Assembly (NCBI GenBank): GCA_015472025.1
Contig: BNHL01000001.1
Coordinates: forward strand, 5,134,001-5,198,000
Direction of reading: 5' to 3'
DNA: 64,000 nucleotides
From: Cytophagales bacterium WSM2-2
GTDB taxonomy: Bacteria > Bacteroidota > Bacteroidia > Cytophagales > Cyclobacteriaceae
Shown: positions 46,479-55,329 of the stretch, in pieces
Position numbering within the stretch: position 1 is the first letter of the stretch
How the letters are laid out: each line of letters begins with the position of its first letter
Notes under the pieces: generated by a model
Told to the model about the DNA's origin: nothing
Database searches by the model: none
The model's input: only the letters and a program-made list of their open reading frames with translations
Program-made: the position numbers and the translations under genes

Positions 46479-47108
46479 ATGAGCGATAAAAAAAGAGTTC
46501 TCATCGTAGAAGACGACAAAGAGATCAGAAACAGTTTTGTGGTGATCGTCAACAGTTCGTCACAGTTCAATGTCGTCAATGGCTATAGCTCTTGCGAGGA
46601 AGCTATCAAGCACCTGAACTCAGACAAACCCGATATTGTGTTAATGGATATTGAGTTGCCGGGGGGCATGAACGGAATTAAAGGTGCAAAGGTCATTAAA
46701 GACAAATGGCCTACTGCCGACATCATCATGGTGACTGTATATGAAGACAGCGACCTCGTTTTCGAAGCCCTCAAGTCAGGCGCCAGTGGCTACATTACCA
46801 AAAGCGCTAACTACCGTGAACTCCTTTCTGCCCTTGAAGAAATCAGCAAAGGCGGTGCACCCATGAGTAGTAAGATTGCACGGATGGTAATAGACAACTT
46901 CCATGTGAATCCGAACAGTCCATTGACCAAACGGGAAACAGAAATTCTTCAATTGATTTCAGAAGGGAAGACTTATACCCAGATTTCAGAACAGCTCTTC
47001 ATCTCGAAAGAGACATCGAAGACGCACATCAAGAATATCTACGCGAAGTTGCAGGTAAATTGCAAGTCAGAAGCGATTGCGAAGGCAAATTCTGAAAAAC
47101 TGATTTGA
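46479..47108 (+). CDS. LuxR/NarL-family response regulator
   Basis: The 209-residue regulator has a receiver domain with the acidic pair EDD (11-13), the phospho-acceptor Asp near residue 57 (DIVLMDIELPGGMNG) and the conserved Lys in SGYITKSANY. It ends with a LuxR-type helix-turn-helix (LTKRETEILQLISEGKTY, then SKETSKTHIKNIYAKL). It starts 2 bp after the propeller kinase and is its obvious partner. Confidence 0.96.
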   Translation: MSDKKRVLIVEDDKEIRNSFVVIVNSSSQFNVVNGYSSCEEAIKHLNSDKPDIVLMDIELPGGMNGIKGAKVIKDKWPTADIIMVTVYEDSDLVFEALKSGASGYITKSANYRELLSALEEISKGGAPMSSKIARMVIDNFHVNPNSPLTKRETEILQLISEGKTYTQISEQLFISKETSKTHIKNIYAKLQVNCKSEAIAKANSEKLI

Positions 47109-47125
47109 TTCTTTAGTTGAGTGGG

Positions 47126-48118
47126 CTATGAGCTTGCAAAAACGCTCTGCCCCACTCCTATTTTCAAAGTATTAAGAAGCGATTTGGCAAGTTTCAAAGC
47201 CACTGGCAAGTCATTTCTTGTCAGCTGGCTCACCTGACACAGAGCTACACCGAAGCTCGGCTTGAACGGATTCATGCTTTCCTTTTGGCAAAGGCCGCCC
47301 ATCTCAAAGTACTCGAAATGACTTTCCGCATATTTTTGAATAATGTGGTCAATGATTAGTGTTTGTGTATTCTTCTTTCTTCCAACAGGTATACTCACGG
47401 AAGCCAGGTAGTGCAGTTTGTTTCCAAACTTACCCAGCAAGAAAGCTGCAATCAATTTTCCTTCTTCATGGCATGAATAAATTTCGAGCTGCTTATCTGA
47501 ATGTAACCTTGTCCATAATTTCTCAATCACACTCGCCTGATCCGCTCCAACACCATCAATTTTAGGCAGTGTGTATTGACGGTGATAACTAATGAACTCG
47601 TGGAGATCGTCCGATTGATTTATAATCTGATTAAGCCGCATGGCCTTGCGCAACCGGATCTTTCGGTATCGGGAATACTGCTCCCGTATCATTTCATACT
47701 CGTGGTTTAAAGAAATGAACTGGGCATAGTAGTCTGATTTTTTCAAGCTTGAATCGACATCGCCCAAAACATAATACTTGGCAACGTATCGGTATGAAGT
47801 TATGTGCCTGATCCAGGCTTGATGGAATACTTTGGTGCACCCTCCCCTGGAGAGTATCGCGATAAACGGGATTTGCGGAGATTGATAAATATATCTAATT
47901 CGGGCCCTCGTTCGAAAAGGGATAGGAACTGCAGATTGATACTCACCATTCTTCATTTCAATCAACGCTTCCCAATCGCCCTCACACCAGGAAAGGTAAT
48001 TGTAGGTACAGTAGATTGAACCGTCAGCAGAGGACTCGACCAAATCGTCCCATTTCTGCTTATCTATATTTTCCCGAGAGACAACGTAATAATTTTCCCT
48101 GCCGCTGTTTGTTTCCAT
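47126..48118 (-). CDS. GNAT/FemAB-like acyltransferase
   Basis: The 330-residue protein has the two-lobed GNAT layout seen in FemAB-like proteins. The first lobe includes YCTYNYLSWCEGDWEAL and the second HEEGKLIAAFLLGKFGNKLHYLASVS, a typical acetyl-CoA-fold strand pattern. EYFEMGGLCQKESMNPFKPSFG resembles the end of lipid II or polysaccharide acyltransferases. The substrate is unknown. It is a single gene convergent with the response regulator. Confidence 0.75.
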   Translation of the reverse strand: METNSGRENYYVVSRENIDKQKWDDLVESSADGSIYCTYNYLSWCEGDWEALIEMKNGEYQSAVPIPFRTRARIRYIYQSPQIPFIAILSRGGCTKVFHQAWIRHITSYRYVAKYYVLGDVDSSLKKSDYYAQFISLNHEYEMIREQYSRYRKIRLRKAMRLNQIINQSDDLHEFISYHRQYTLPKIDGVGADQASVIEKLWTRLHSDKQLEIYSCHEEGKLIAAFLLGKFGNKLHYLASVSIPVGRKKNTQTLIIDHIIQKYAESHFEYFEMGGLCQKESMNPFKPSFGVALCQVSQLTRNDLPVALKLAKSLLNTLKIGVGQSVFASS

Positions 48119-48336
48119 TTGAAGTTTCCCTGATCAAAACAGAGAAATTCATTGGAGGTGAGATTACGCTCTTTACCCACAGCAGCGCATCAATTACTAC
48201 TTGGCCCTATCTCATGATTACTCTCTTCACGTTCACCCGACATCACTGTCAGAAAATGCAGTATGGTATGGATACATCTTCCATTAAGTGCAAGGCCGGG
48301 AAGACCCGCGATGAAATCGTAATTAGAACTGTAGGA
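48119..48336. other. Intergenic region between the acyltransferase and nth genes
   Basis: About 220 bp without a credible gene. A plus-strand open frame across this stretch and nth has poor coding character and was rejected. No repeat or hairpin was noticed. Confidence 0.4.
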
Positions 48337-48966
48337 TTATTTGAGGGTCTTGTAGTATGCGCAAACCTTTTGCATCACACATTCATCACACTTCGGATTG
48401 GTGGGGCGGCAAATCTCGCGACCCAGGAAAGAAATGGCCATGCCTGCTTCTCCCCAATCGCTTTGATCGAGTGTTTCCATCATTTGCTTTTCGAGTTTCT
48501 TCGGATCGGTGCCTTGTGCAATTCCCAAGCGCGGGGCCACCCGCACTACATGCAAGTCAACGATAATCCCTTCGGCCGGGAAACCCAATTCGCGCAATAT
48601 CACATTGGAAGATTTTCTTCCGATGCCCGGCAATGCGGTCAACCCTTCCAGTGTGGTGGGTATATTTTTATTGTCCTTAATTTGAGAAGCCAGTTCAAGC
48701 AACCACTTCGTCTTGTTGCCAAAATTCCGAATCTTATTGACGAAGGGAAACAATGACTCAGCCGTGGCTTTGGAAAGCGCCTTCATGTCGGGAAAAGCAT
48801 TAAACAATGCCGGGGCAAGTTTATTGATGTTCCTGTCTGAGTCCTGGGCGGAGAGAACCACGGCAACCAGTAGTTCATAATTGCTGTTGTAATCCAGCGG
48901 GTGTTTCTTCCCCTTGTATTTCTTGATCAGCGGTTGGATTTCTTTCTTCCAATTGACAGCGGCCAT
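48337..48966 (-). CDS. nth: Endonuclease III
   Basis: The 209-residue DNA glycosylase/AP lyase removes oxidised pyrimidines. The helix-hairpin-helix LPGIGRKSSNVIL contains the catalytic Lys, and VDLHVVRVAPRL carries the catalytic Asp. The C-terminal Cys pattern C-x6-C-x2-C-x5-C (CRPTNPKCDECVMQKVC) binds the [4Fe-4S] cluster. Length is normal. Confidence 0.96.
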   Translation of the reverse strand: MAAVNWKKEIQPLIKKYKGKKHPLDYNSNYELLVAVVLSAQDSDRNINKLAPALFNAFPDMKALSKATAESLFPFVNKIRNFGNKTKWLLELASQIKDNKNIPTTLEGLTALPGIGRKSSNVILRELGFPAEGIIVDLHVVRVAPRLGIAQGTDPKKLEKQMMETLDQSDWGEAGMAISFLGREICRPTNPKCDECVMQKVCAYYKTLK

Positions 48967-49040
48967 ATAAAAGCGATTGAAAATGAAATATAGAATTTTC
49001 CGCCCGGTTGTAAAACAGCCTTATACGTTTTGGCTTAAGA

Positions 49041-49505
49041 TCAATTCACCCTTTCCCAGGTAAGTGTGCGGGTGACGGCCTCCCCTTCGGTTGTTGTAGT
49101 AGATAGTTTAATGATCAGTTTCCCATCGGCTACCGCCAGGTTTCTTAATACCGTCATACCCACATTCGCAGGAATCACGGAGCCAATGAGTGTATGCGAT
49201 ACCATTCCGGTTTGGTGATCGACCTGATAAGTACCGAAGTACGCATCATAGCCCGCCATGGCGCTGGTATTGTTCATCCCTGCAGGTGTTGCTACAGAAT
49301 GGTCTGTACTCTTCCTGTCGCGCTTCATAAACTGGGCGGTGAAGTGCTGCTTGCCATAAGCCAAAATCCCGATAGGCTCTGCTCCCAATACCGGGTCAAT
49401 ACGTCTGACGTTATTCTCATTGTAATCTTCACGTGACAATAACCACCAGACACCTTGAATTGATTTTTCAAGAGAATCAGTTGTTTGGTCGCTCTTCATC
49501 TGCAT
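49041..49505 (-). CDS. Lipocalin-like domain protein
   Basis: The 154-residue protein has no obvious signal peptide. IQGVWWLLSREDYN followed by GILAYGKQHFTAQFMKRDR matches the lipocalin-like family found in many bacteria, an eight-stranded barrel that may bind a small hydrophobic ligand. The function is unknown. It is 24 bp downstream of the membrane protein gene. Confidence 0.8.
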   Translation of the reverse strand: MQMKSDQTTDSLEKSIQGVWWLLSREDYNENNVRRIDPVLGAEPIGILAYGKQHFTAQFMKRDRKSTDHSVATPAGMNNTSAMAGYDAYFGTYQVDHQTGMVSHTLIGSVIPANVGMTVLRNLAVADGKLIIKLSTTTTEGEAVTRTLTWERVN

Positions 49506-49529
49506 TAAATTAAAAGCCGCGCCCTCCTG

Positions 49530-50198
49530 TTACTTCACCAGCGCTTTGTAGTGACCTGAAATGAATTCTTCTATCGTGTGATAGTAAGCTTCAAGTTCCA
49601 TTTCATCGAGATCAATCATCACCGTGTTGTTGTGCATAGCTACTTCTACCTTGTGAAGCACATTGTTATCGTCTTTGATCAATTTGATTTCACGAATGTC
49701 TTTTACCTGTAATACACCCTCCTCCTCGTTGTTCTTGTATTGGATTGCTTCGTTGGTCAGCTTCAGAAAATCGTTGTAGTTTTTTATTCCTGAAATCAGT
49801 CTGCCCGCTACCGGTGCTATGGTGCAGATGGCAGCCCAGATAAAGAAGCGTACATGGTTAACTTCATAGTTCAGGTAGATGACTACAAAAATGACGGGTA
49901 TTGCAAAGTAGATCAGTATTTGCGTCTTTAATTTGGTTCGGTGATTTCGGAAGACTACAACGTCTTCCATCGGTTTGATCTTGGCGGGAAACAGGAAGTC
50001 TTCCCAGAGTATCAGCACCATAATGACCACCGCTACGCTTATGGCAAGCATCCCGAACAGCACGTTACTGCCGTCCAGTACCTGGTGCCAGGTGACTCTA
50101 AATATCTGCGCTGATAAAAAAGCTGATAAAACAAATATGAGCAGCAGCAGCCCGATACTGAATTCCAGCGGATAAGTTGGTCGTATAACTCTTGCCAT
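49530..50198 (-). CDS. Four-helix membrane protein, PH-like C-terminus, unknown function
   Basis: The 222-residue protein has four hydrophobic helices (about 12-35, 44-65, 90-108 and 113-132). A soluble C-terminal domain (GVLQVKDIREIKLIKDDN, then NTVMIDLDEMELEAYY) looks like a small bacterial PH-type sheet domain. I do not recognise a named family. It lies between the lipocalin-like gene and the TonB receptor. Confidence 0.7.
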   Translation of the reverse strand: MARVIRPTYPLEFSIGLLLLIFVLSAFLSAQIFRVTWHQVLDGSNVLFGMLAISVAVVIMVLILWEDFLFPAKIKPMEDVVVFRNHRTKLKTQILIYFAIPVIFVVIYLNYEVNHVRFFIWAAICTIAPVAGRLISGIKNYNDFLKLTNEAIQYKNNEEEGVLQVKDIREIKLIKDDNNVLHKVEVAMHNNTVMIDLDEMELEAYYHTIEEFISGHYKALVK

Positions 50199-50330
50199 GA
50201 CTGAAGTGGTTGACTGATTTTGGCGCGATTATACTTAATTTAATTCTGAGTGCGGCACTCTTTTCCATGAAGAGCTGCTTTGCCAAGTCAGGGCAAACTT
50301 ATTGTATACTGATCTGCAATGAATTAAGAC

Positions 50331-50363
50331 AAAAAAAGGCTTGCCTTTAAAAGTTGGCAAGCC
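50331..50363 (-). terminator. Intrinsic terminator after the TonB receptor gene
   Basis: On the minus strand GGCTTGCC (50363-50356) and GGCAAGCC (50345-50338) form an 8-bp stem with a 10-nt loop, followed by seven T residues. It lies 38 bp after the receptor's stop codon. Confidence 0.9.
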
Positions 50364-50400
50364 CTTAGTAGGTATCTCCCTTGGGGGGAGGGATTAAATC

Positions 50401-52488
50401 TTAGAATTTAAAAACAAGTCCTGCGTACATGGCTCTGCCAGGGCGGCCTGGAAGGCTGTTGATATTTCTGCGTACAAGTTCAGGATAGTAGATCTTCTCG
50501 TCCAGCAGGTTATTCACCATGAAATTGAGGGCGATGTTTGGAAACTTCGGACTGGTCAGTTCCTTTAAATTTATATGCAGGCTGGCGCTCATATAATTAT
50601 AGGCATCAACCTGGGGGTTAGCCGCTGCCGTCAGGTTGACATTGGAGCTACTGTATTGGTAGTAATCTGCGGTCTTGCCGTAGATGGAGTTGAACACACT
50701 GAGTGTACCAATCTTCTTATAACTATAGATGATACCCAACTTTCCCATGCGCTGCGGTATGCCCGTTCGGTCTACCAGGTTAAGATTATCCTCGGAGCGT
50801 TGAAAAGTAAATGACCCCGTGAAATTCACCGGGCCAACGTTATATTTTCCTTCAAGCTCAATACCACCAATATTCACATAGCCGGTATTCGTATACGACT
50901 GTGTAAAATTCACACCGTCAATGGTCTGCTTGAAATTGATCCGTTGAATACTGTTGGCGTCATGGTTATGAAAGTACGTAGCAGACAAGCTTAGCTTGCC
51001 GGTACTGTAGTTCACCTGCGTTTCAAAGGTGGTCATCATCTCGGGCGTTAAAGAAGCGCTGCCGGCAACAGTGCCGGGTGATAAACCAAATCTTTCATAA
51101 GCAGCGGGCGAACGGAAGGCGTTACCATAAAGGATCTTCATGCCAAAATTTTTATTGGCTGAAAGAATTAATCCAAAACGCGGAGACACACTTGCCTCTT
51201 TACCATCAATTTTATTCATCTGAGCGCCTGCAACCAGTTTGATTTTCTTCGATGGTGAGTAGTCAGCTTGAGTGTAAGCTGCATACCAGGTGTAGTTGTA
51301 TTGCGGCACCGTCAGCCACGGGTCAGCGTTTGGAGCAGTATCAATGTTGGCAGCTTTTCCATCACGACCGTAGCTGGTGTCAATCCCCTTCCCGCTCTGA
51401 ATGTTGGCCAAACCACCCACTACAATGTTAAGGTTGCTAACCGGTTTGATGTAGTTTGTAAATTCAAACAATACATCGCTCGAACCTCTTCTCACATAAT
51501 CATCTGCCTTGCTGGAATTATAAGAGCGATAGTACATGTAATTGTAAGTAGCCGACAGCGAAGTCGTCCACAGTTTACTCATCTTCCTGGAATACGTGAG
51601 GTCGGAGAAATAGCGGTTGTTCTCAATTCTATAATCAATAGGGTTTGACCAGCTCGGTACGCGACCCATGGTTTCCCAGTCGTTCTTCGCAGCAAAAGTA
51701 TTCAGTGTAAAGTTCTTGTATGCGATTTTCAAGACTCCGGAAACTCCCTTGTTGTCGCGCTTGATCGTCTTCGGATCTTTGAATAAAGAATCAGCTGTGT
51801 TGGCTTTGTTGCGGATAACATCCGACTCACCGCGTGCAGTAAAATCCCAACCATCTGTCCTGACAATGTTCAATCCCCCGCTCACATCAAATTTATTGTA
51901 CCTGTTTCCGTAAGACAGAGCGGCTTGCTTCGTGTTGAACTGACCGTAGCTCACTTTTGCAGTTAGCCCTTTGTTGTCTCCCGTCTTGGTAACAATATTG
52001 ATAACGCCAACGAAAGCAGCCGTGCCGTATAAAACAGAGCCGGGACCGCGGATCACTTCAATGCGTTCGATTCGCTCTACCGGGAACATGTTGTAGATAA
52101 CACCATTGTACCCGCCATGAAAGCTTTCGCGCAGCGGACGGCTATCCAGCAATATCAAAACCTTGGTATTAAAAACATCCGTTTGAGTACCCCGCATGGA
52201 GAGCTGCCCGTCGGGAGAGAAATACGTAGAGATCAGGTACACGCTGGTAAGACGATCCAAAACATCGGTAAGCGTATTCGCTCCAAACGATTCAATCTCC
52301 TTAGCTGTAATAATATTCATGATAGCCGGGGCCTGCTGAATATTCTCTTCCGACTTTGATGCAGTCGTAACGGTGACCTTCAGTAAGTCCTCGAGTGACA
52401 TATCCTGAAGTGTGTCAATTTCTTCCTGGGCATATGACGCCAGGAATGAAAGCGACAGGGAAAACGCGAGTAGCAATTTGATGTTCAT
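50401..52488 (-). CDS. TonB-dependent outer-membrane receptor
   Basis: The 695-residue protein has a signal peptide (MNIKLLLAFSLSLSFLASYA) and a plug domain (EIDTLQDMSLEDLLKVTVTT, then LSMRGTQTDVFNTKVLILLD and GPGSVLYGTAAFVGVINIV). A 22-strand-type barrel ends in GRAMYAGLVFKF with a C-terminal Phe. It resembles BtuB/FepA-type receptors rather than SusC, as it lacks the N-terminal carboxypeptidase-like domain. The ligand is unknown; a siderophore, cobalamin or metal chelate is plausible. Confidence 0.94.
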   Translation of the reverse strand: MNIKLLLAFSLSLSFLASYAQEEIDTLQDMSLEDLLKVTVTTASKSEENIQQAPAIMNIITAKEIESFGANTLTDVLDRLTSVYLISTYFSPDGQLSMRGTQTDVFNTKVLILLDSRPLRESFHGGYNGVIYNMFPVERIERIEVIRGPGSVLYGTAAFVGVINIVTKTGDNKGLTAKVSYGQFNTKQAALSYGNRYNKFDVSGGLNIVRTDGWDFTARGESDVIRNKANTADSLFKDPKTIKRDNKGVSGVLKIAYKNFTLNTFAAKNDWETMGRVPSWSNPIDYRIENNRYFSDLTYSRKMSKLWTTSLSATYNYMYYRSYNSSKADDYVRRGSSDVLFEFTNYIKPVSNLNIVVGGLANIQSGKGIDTSYGRDGKAANIDTAPNADPWLTVPQYNYTWYAAYTQADYSPSKKIKLVAGAQMNKIDGKEASVSPRFGLILSANKNFGMKILYGNAFRSPAAYERFGLSPGTVAGSASLTPEMMTTFETQVNYSTGKLSLSATYFHNHDANSIQRINFKQTIDGVNFTQSYTNTGYVNIGGIELEGKYNVGPVNFTGSFTFQRSEDNLNLVDRTGIPQRMGKLGIIYSYKKIGTLSVFNSIYGKTADYYQYSSSNVNLTAAANPQVDAYNYMSASLHINLKELTSPKFPNIALNFMVNNLLDEKIYYPELVRRNINSLPGRPGRAMYAGLVFKF

Positions 52489-52650
52489 AGAATTTTTTCG
52501 TTGAGTAATGACTCAAAGATTAAATTCTGTCATCCAAGGCTACGCGTTGAATTATTACTTGGCCCGATTGAATTACTGGATGGTTGCTTAAGAATATTGA
52601 TCGTGGAAATCAATAACTAAATTCCTTAAGTCGGGTCAGCGCCTTGCCCC

Positions 52651-52943
52651 AATCTCTGAGTCAATTGACTCAATCACTAGTACAACTGCCTGAGCTCTGA
52701 AGCAACCGCCTCGAAGGCTGAGGCAACCGCCTCGAAGGTTGAGGAGACCGCCTCGAAGGCTGAGGCGACTCCTCGAGCGCTGAGGCGTCTGACTCAATGA
52801 CTGAGGAGGCCGCCTCGAAGGCCGAGGCGTACGCCTCGATGGTTGAGGAGACCTCCTCGGGCGCTGAGGCAACCGCCCCGAAGGCCGAGGCGTACGCCTC
52901 GAGCGTTGAGGCGTACGCCTCAATGACTGAGGCAAGCCTCAAA
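52651..52943. repeat. Tandem array of about fourteen 21-bp palindromic units
   Basis: The region divides into about fourteen units, all 21 bp except one of 20 bp. A typical unit reads AAGGCCGAGGCGTACGCCTCG. Each holds an imperfect or perfect dyad: GAGGCGTACGCCTC in three units, GAGGAGACCTCCTC in another and GAGTCAATTGACTC in the first. The arms change together, so the symmetry is better kept than the sequence. The minus strand stays open because the units lack stops, but the 20-bp unit shifts the frame inside the array, which argues against a protein. It lies between the TonB receptor's 5' end and a minus-strand gene. Confidence 0.9.
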
Positions 52944-52988
52944 ACCGTGTTTCCAGCTTAAAAATGCAGTTATTGTGTTTTTTTCACT

Positions 52989-53084
52989 TGCCTGCGCGTA
53001 GCCGCTTCAGCAAAGGCAGGCGCAAAGCGCAGTGGCGCAAAGGAAAACCCTGCATTCACTTAGCGGCTTTGCGCCTTTGCGTGA
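52989..53084. repeat. Dispersed inverted-repeat element, copy 1
   Basis: It holds a hairpin-like stretch (CCTGCGCGTAGCCGCTTC near 52990, ending AAAGGCAGG) and then GGCGCAAAGGAAAACCCTGC and CTTTGCGCCTTTGCGTGAG. The CCTGC...GCAGG arms pair, and the GCGCAAAG and CTTTGCGC motifs are inverted. Close relatives occur at 55223, 56020 and 56875, so it is a mobile or amplified non-coding element. Confidence 0.75.
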
Positions 53085-53117
53085 GACTAACTTCATGAGT
53101 TTGGCGTGAGAGCAGAT

Positions 53118-55184
53118 TCAATCATCTCCTTTCTCTTTCTTCACCTGGCCATTGGCATAAGTTCTCTTCATGATCTGCTTGCCCTTTTTATCATAGAGCC
53201 GCCAGGTGCCATCGCGTTTGTCGCGCTTGAACTGGCCCGTCATCTTCACTTTGCCGTTGGGATGGTATTCTTTAAAAGAGCCGTCTTTAAATCCGCCCTT
53301 CAGGTTTACTTTGAAGTGCGTGCTGCTGTCTTTATAAAACTCTTCGTAGAATTTGGCATTCACATTCTTGACATAGATGTATGGGAGTGCCATCGGGTCT
53401 GCTTTGACAGGCGCAGCTTCGGCAGGCTCAGTTCCTACAGGCTCATCTACAATTTCTTTCGCTTTAGGTTCAACTGCTGCTGAGTCTTGTGTAAGGCTCC
53501 CCTCCACAGTATCATCCGGCTTGCTTACAATTTGTACAGTCACCGGCTCCACAAATTTTTCTGCGAACAAGGTTTTAAATCCGCTCTTGTCGGGCACCAG
53601 TTGAAAACCAATGTGCCGGAAGCACACAATAAAATCCTTGTTCTTCTCCATAGAGGTGCGGGTGTTCACATCTGCCAGTGACTTCATGGAATTAAAGAGC
53701 ACAGGCGTGTTGATGTAAATGAATGCCGCACTCTCGTTTTCAAATTCACTTCTAAAGGATCGGAACTCCTCCGAGTGGGACAGTGTACGTTTCTCCTCGT
53801 AGTCGTCTATCATGCTCTCCAGCACCTGCGGGTGTGTGCTGAAGACAACAAAATTGCTGATCACCGTATAGTAGGGTTTGTCATAGCGTGAAAAGAATTT
53901 TCCAAGCACCACTTTGAAAAGGTTTTTGACCCCGAGGTAGCGGATAGAGTATCCTTTGTATTCCACTGTCTTGAATTTGACGGGCGTCTTGCGCCTCACC
54001 ATTTTTTCAACACGGGCCATGTTGCTGAGCGCTTTCTCAATATTGTTTGCCTTCAGCAGCACTGCCGTCTCCTTGTCGAGGCCCATGCCGGCCGATTGCA
54101 TTTCCAGCACTGCCACCTCATCGCCTATCCAGTTGATGATATTCTCCTGCAGGCTGATGTTGAGGTAAGACTCTACCTGCTTCATGTTTTCCTTGTAGCT
54201 TTTATACTCGGTCACATCCTTTTGCAGATTGTTCTCAAAGTTTTTGAAGAACTCGCCAAAGCTGTTGAAACCCATGGCCATGAAAAAGGCCGTGCGCTGT
54301 GGCGCCACTTCCAGGAACCCGGAAGCTCCTTTGCCGGATGAGGCCAGTGTCTTCACATACGACTCCACTGAATCATTAATCAAAGTCTGGCCTTTGGCGC
54401 GGATCATACTTTCGTCCACGGTGAAATCCATGTTAGACGTCTTGAGCGCTTGGGCCAGTTTACCCACATATTCATTTTTGCCATCGGAATAGCAGGCCAT
54501 GAACTGCGGCAACATATTGTAGTTGATGTACAACTTCAGTTTGTCGGTTTTCTCGGGCTCCTCATCTACTGCGAAGAAAAGTTCCTTTGACGATTTGTGT
54601 TCCGTGCCCTGCAAGTCCAGCGCTTTGGTCAGAAGGCTTTTGGTGTAAGAGGCGATGAGGTAACTACCGGGCATGCTCATGTACACAATCGACTTATCCT
54701 TCGCATTATATAATATGAGGATGTCTTCGTTCTTGTATTTCTGCTTGCTCACCGAATACCCCGATGAGCCGAATGACGTGAGGTACTCATTGATGAATTT
54801 TATGCCGGAGGTACTCTGGAGATCGACCAGGAATAGAAAATCATATTTCTTTGGCCCCGTCATGTGGGCAGAGGCGATCAACGCAGTGGAGCCGACCAGT
54901 TTCACGAGCAGGTCGTTTCCTTTCACAAGGTTTGTAAGACCATCGGCAGACGAGGTGAGCTTGGCGAAGTAAGAATTCTTTTGCAGGTGCTGCCAGGTGT
55001 TGGATTCGCTTACGTCCTTCCACATCTTAATGGGATGGCTGGTGGCCACGCAGTAGATGGCATCCGGGGGAATGAGGCTGAAGGCATCGCCGGAAATTCC
55101 CTTCGCACTATACCACTTCCACACCACCCAGCCTATGCCGCCCACGACAACCAGTAAAACAGTCCATTTAATAATCTTGCCCAT
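53118..55184 (-). CDS. Membrane-anchored protein with C-terminal MORN-like repeats
   Basis: The 688-residue protein has an N-terminal membrane anchor (KWTVLLVVVGGIGWVVWKWY). A long extracytoplasmic region of DUF3352-like type runs to about residue 560 (SMPGSYLIASYTKSLLTKAL, GNDLLVKLVGSTALIASAHM). A Pro/Ala/Glu-rich linker follows. The C-terminal 60 residues carry YwqK/MORN-like repeats (KEYHPNGKVKMTGQF, DGTWRLYDKKGKQ). The function is unknown. The gene is flanked by repeats on both sides. Confidence 0.75.
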   Translation of the reverse strand: MGKIIKWTVLLVVVGGIGWVVWKWYSAKGISGDAFSLIPPDAIYCVATSHPIKMWKDVSESNTWQHLQKNSYFAKLTSSADGLTNLVKGNDLLVKLVGSTALIASAHMTGPKKYDFLFLVDLQSTSGIKFINEYLTSFGSSGYSVSKQKYKNEDILILYNAKDKSIVYMSMPGSYLIASYTKSLLTKALDLQGTEHKSSKELFFAVDEEPEKTDKLKLYINYNMLPQFMACYSDGKNEYVGKLAQALKTSNMDFTVDESMIRAKGQTLINDSVESYVKTLASSGKGASGFLEVAPQRTAFFMAMGFNSFGEFFKNFENNLQKDVTEYKSYKENMKQVESYLNISLQENIINWIGDEVAVLEMQSAGMGLDKETAVLLKANNIEKALSNMARVEKMVRRKTPVKFKTVEYKGYSIRYLGVKNLFKVVLGKFFSRYDKPYYTVISNFVVFSTHPQVLESMIDDYEEKRTLSHSEEFRSFRSEFENESAAFIYINTPVLFNSMKSLADVNTRTSMEKNKDFIVCFRHIGFQLVPDKSGFKTLFAEKFVEPVTVQIVSKPDDTVEGSLTQDSAAVEPKAKEIVDEPVGTEPAEAAPVKADPMALPYIYVKNVNAKFYEEFYKDSSTHFKVNLKGGFKDGSFKEYHPNGKVKMTGQFKRDKRDGTWRLYDKKGKQIMKRTYANGQVKKEKGDD

Positions 55185-55222
55185 GAGGTGAAATTTTTCC
55201 TTTCCAAATTAGAAAGAAAATT

Positions 55223-55280
55223 TCACGCAAAGGCGCCATGACGCAAAGAAAACCTGCATTCGATTAACAGTTTTGCGTGA
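55223..55280. repeat. Dispersed inverted-repeat element, copy 2
   Basis: TCACGCAAA (55223-55231) and TTTGCGTGA (55272-55280) are perfect 9-bp inverted ends around a core containing AAAACCTGCATTCG. The core and ends are shared with copy 1. Confidence 0.7.
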
Positions 55281-55329
55281 CACGAGAAGACTTCGCTAGT
55301 CTGAGGCCTTATTCTTACCTTCGCATAAA

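Noticed and set aside
48016..48756. Plus-strand open frame of 246 residues across the acyltransferase-nth gap
   Set aside because: It overlaps nth antisense, has Cys/His-rich low-quality composition and matches no family; it is a shadow.
52651..52943. CRISPR array
   Set aside because: Units are contiguous 21-bp repeats without spacers of unique sequence, and no cas gene is present.
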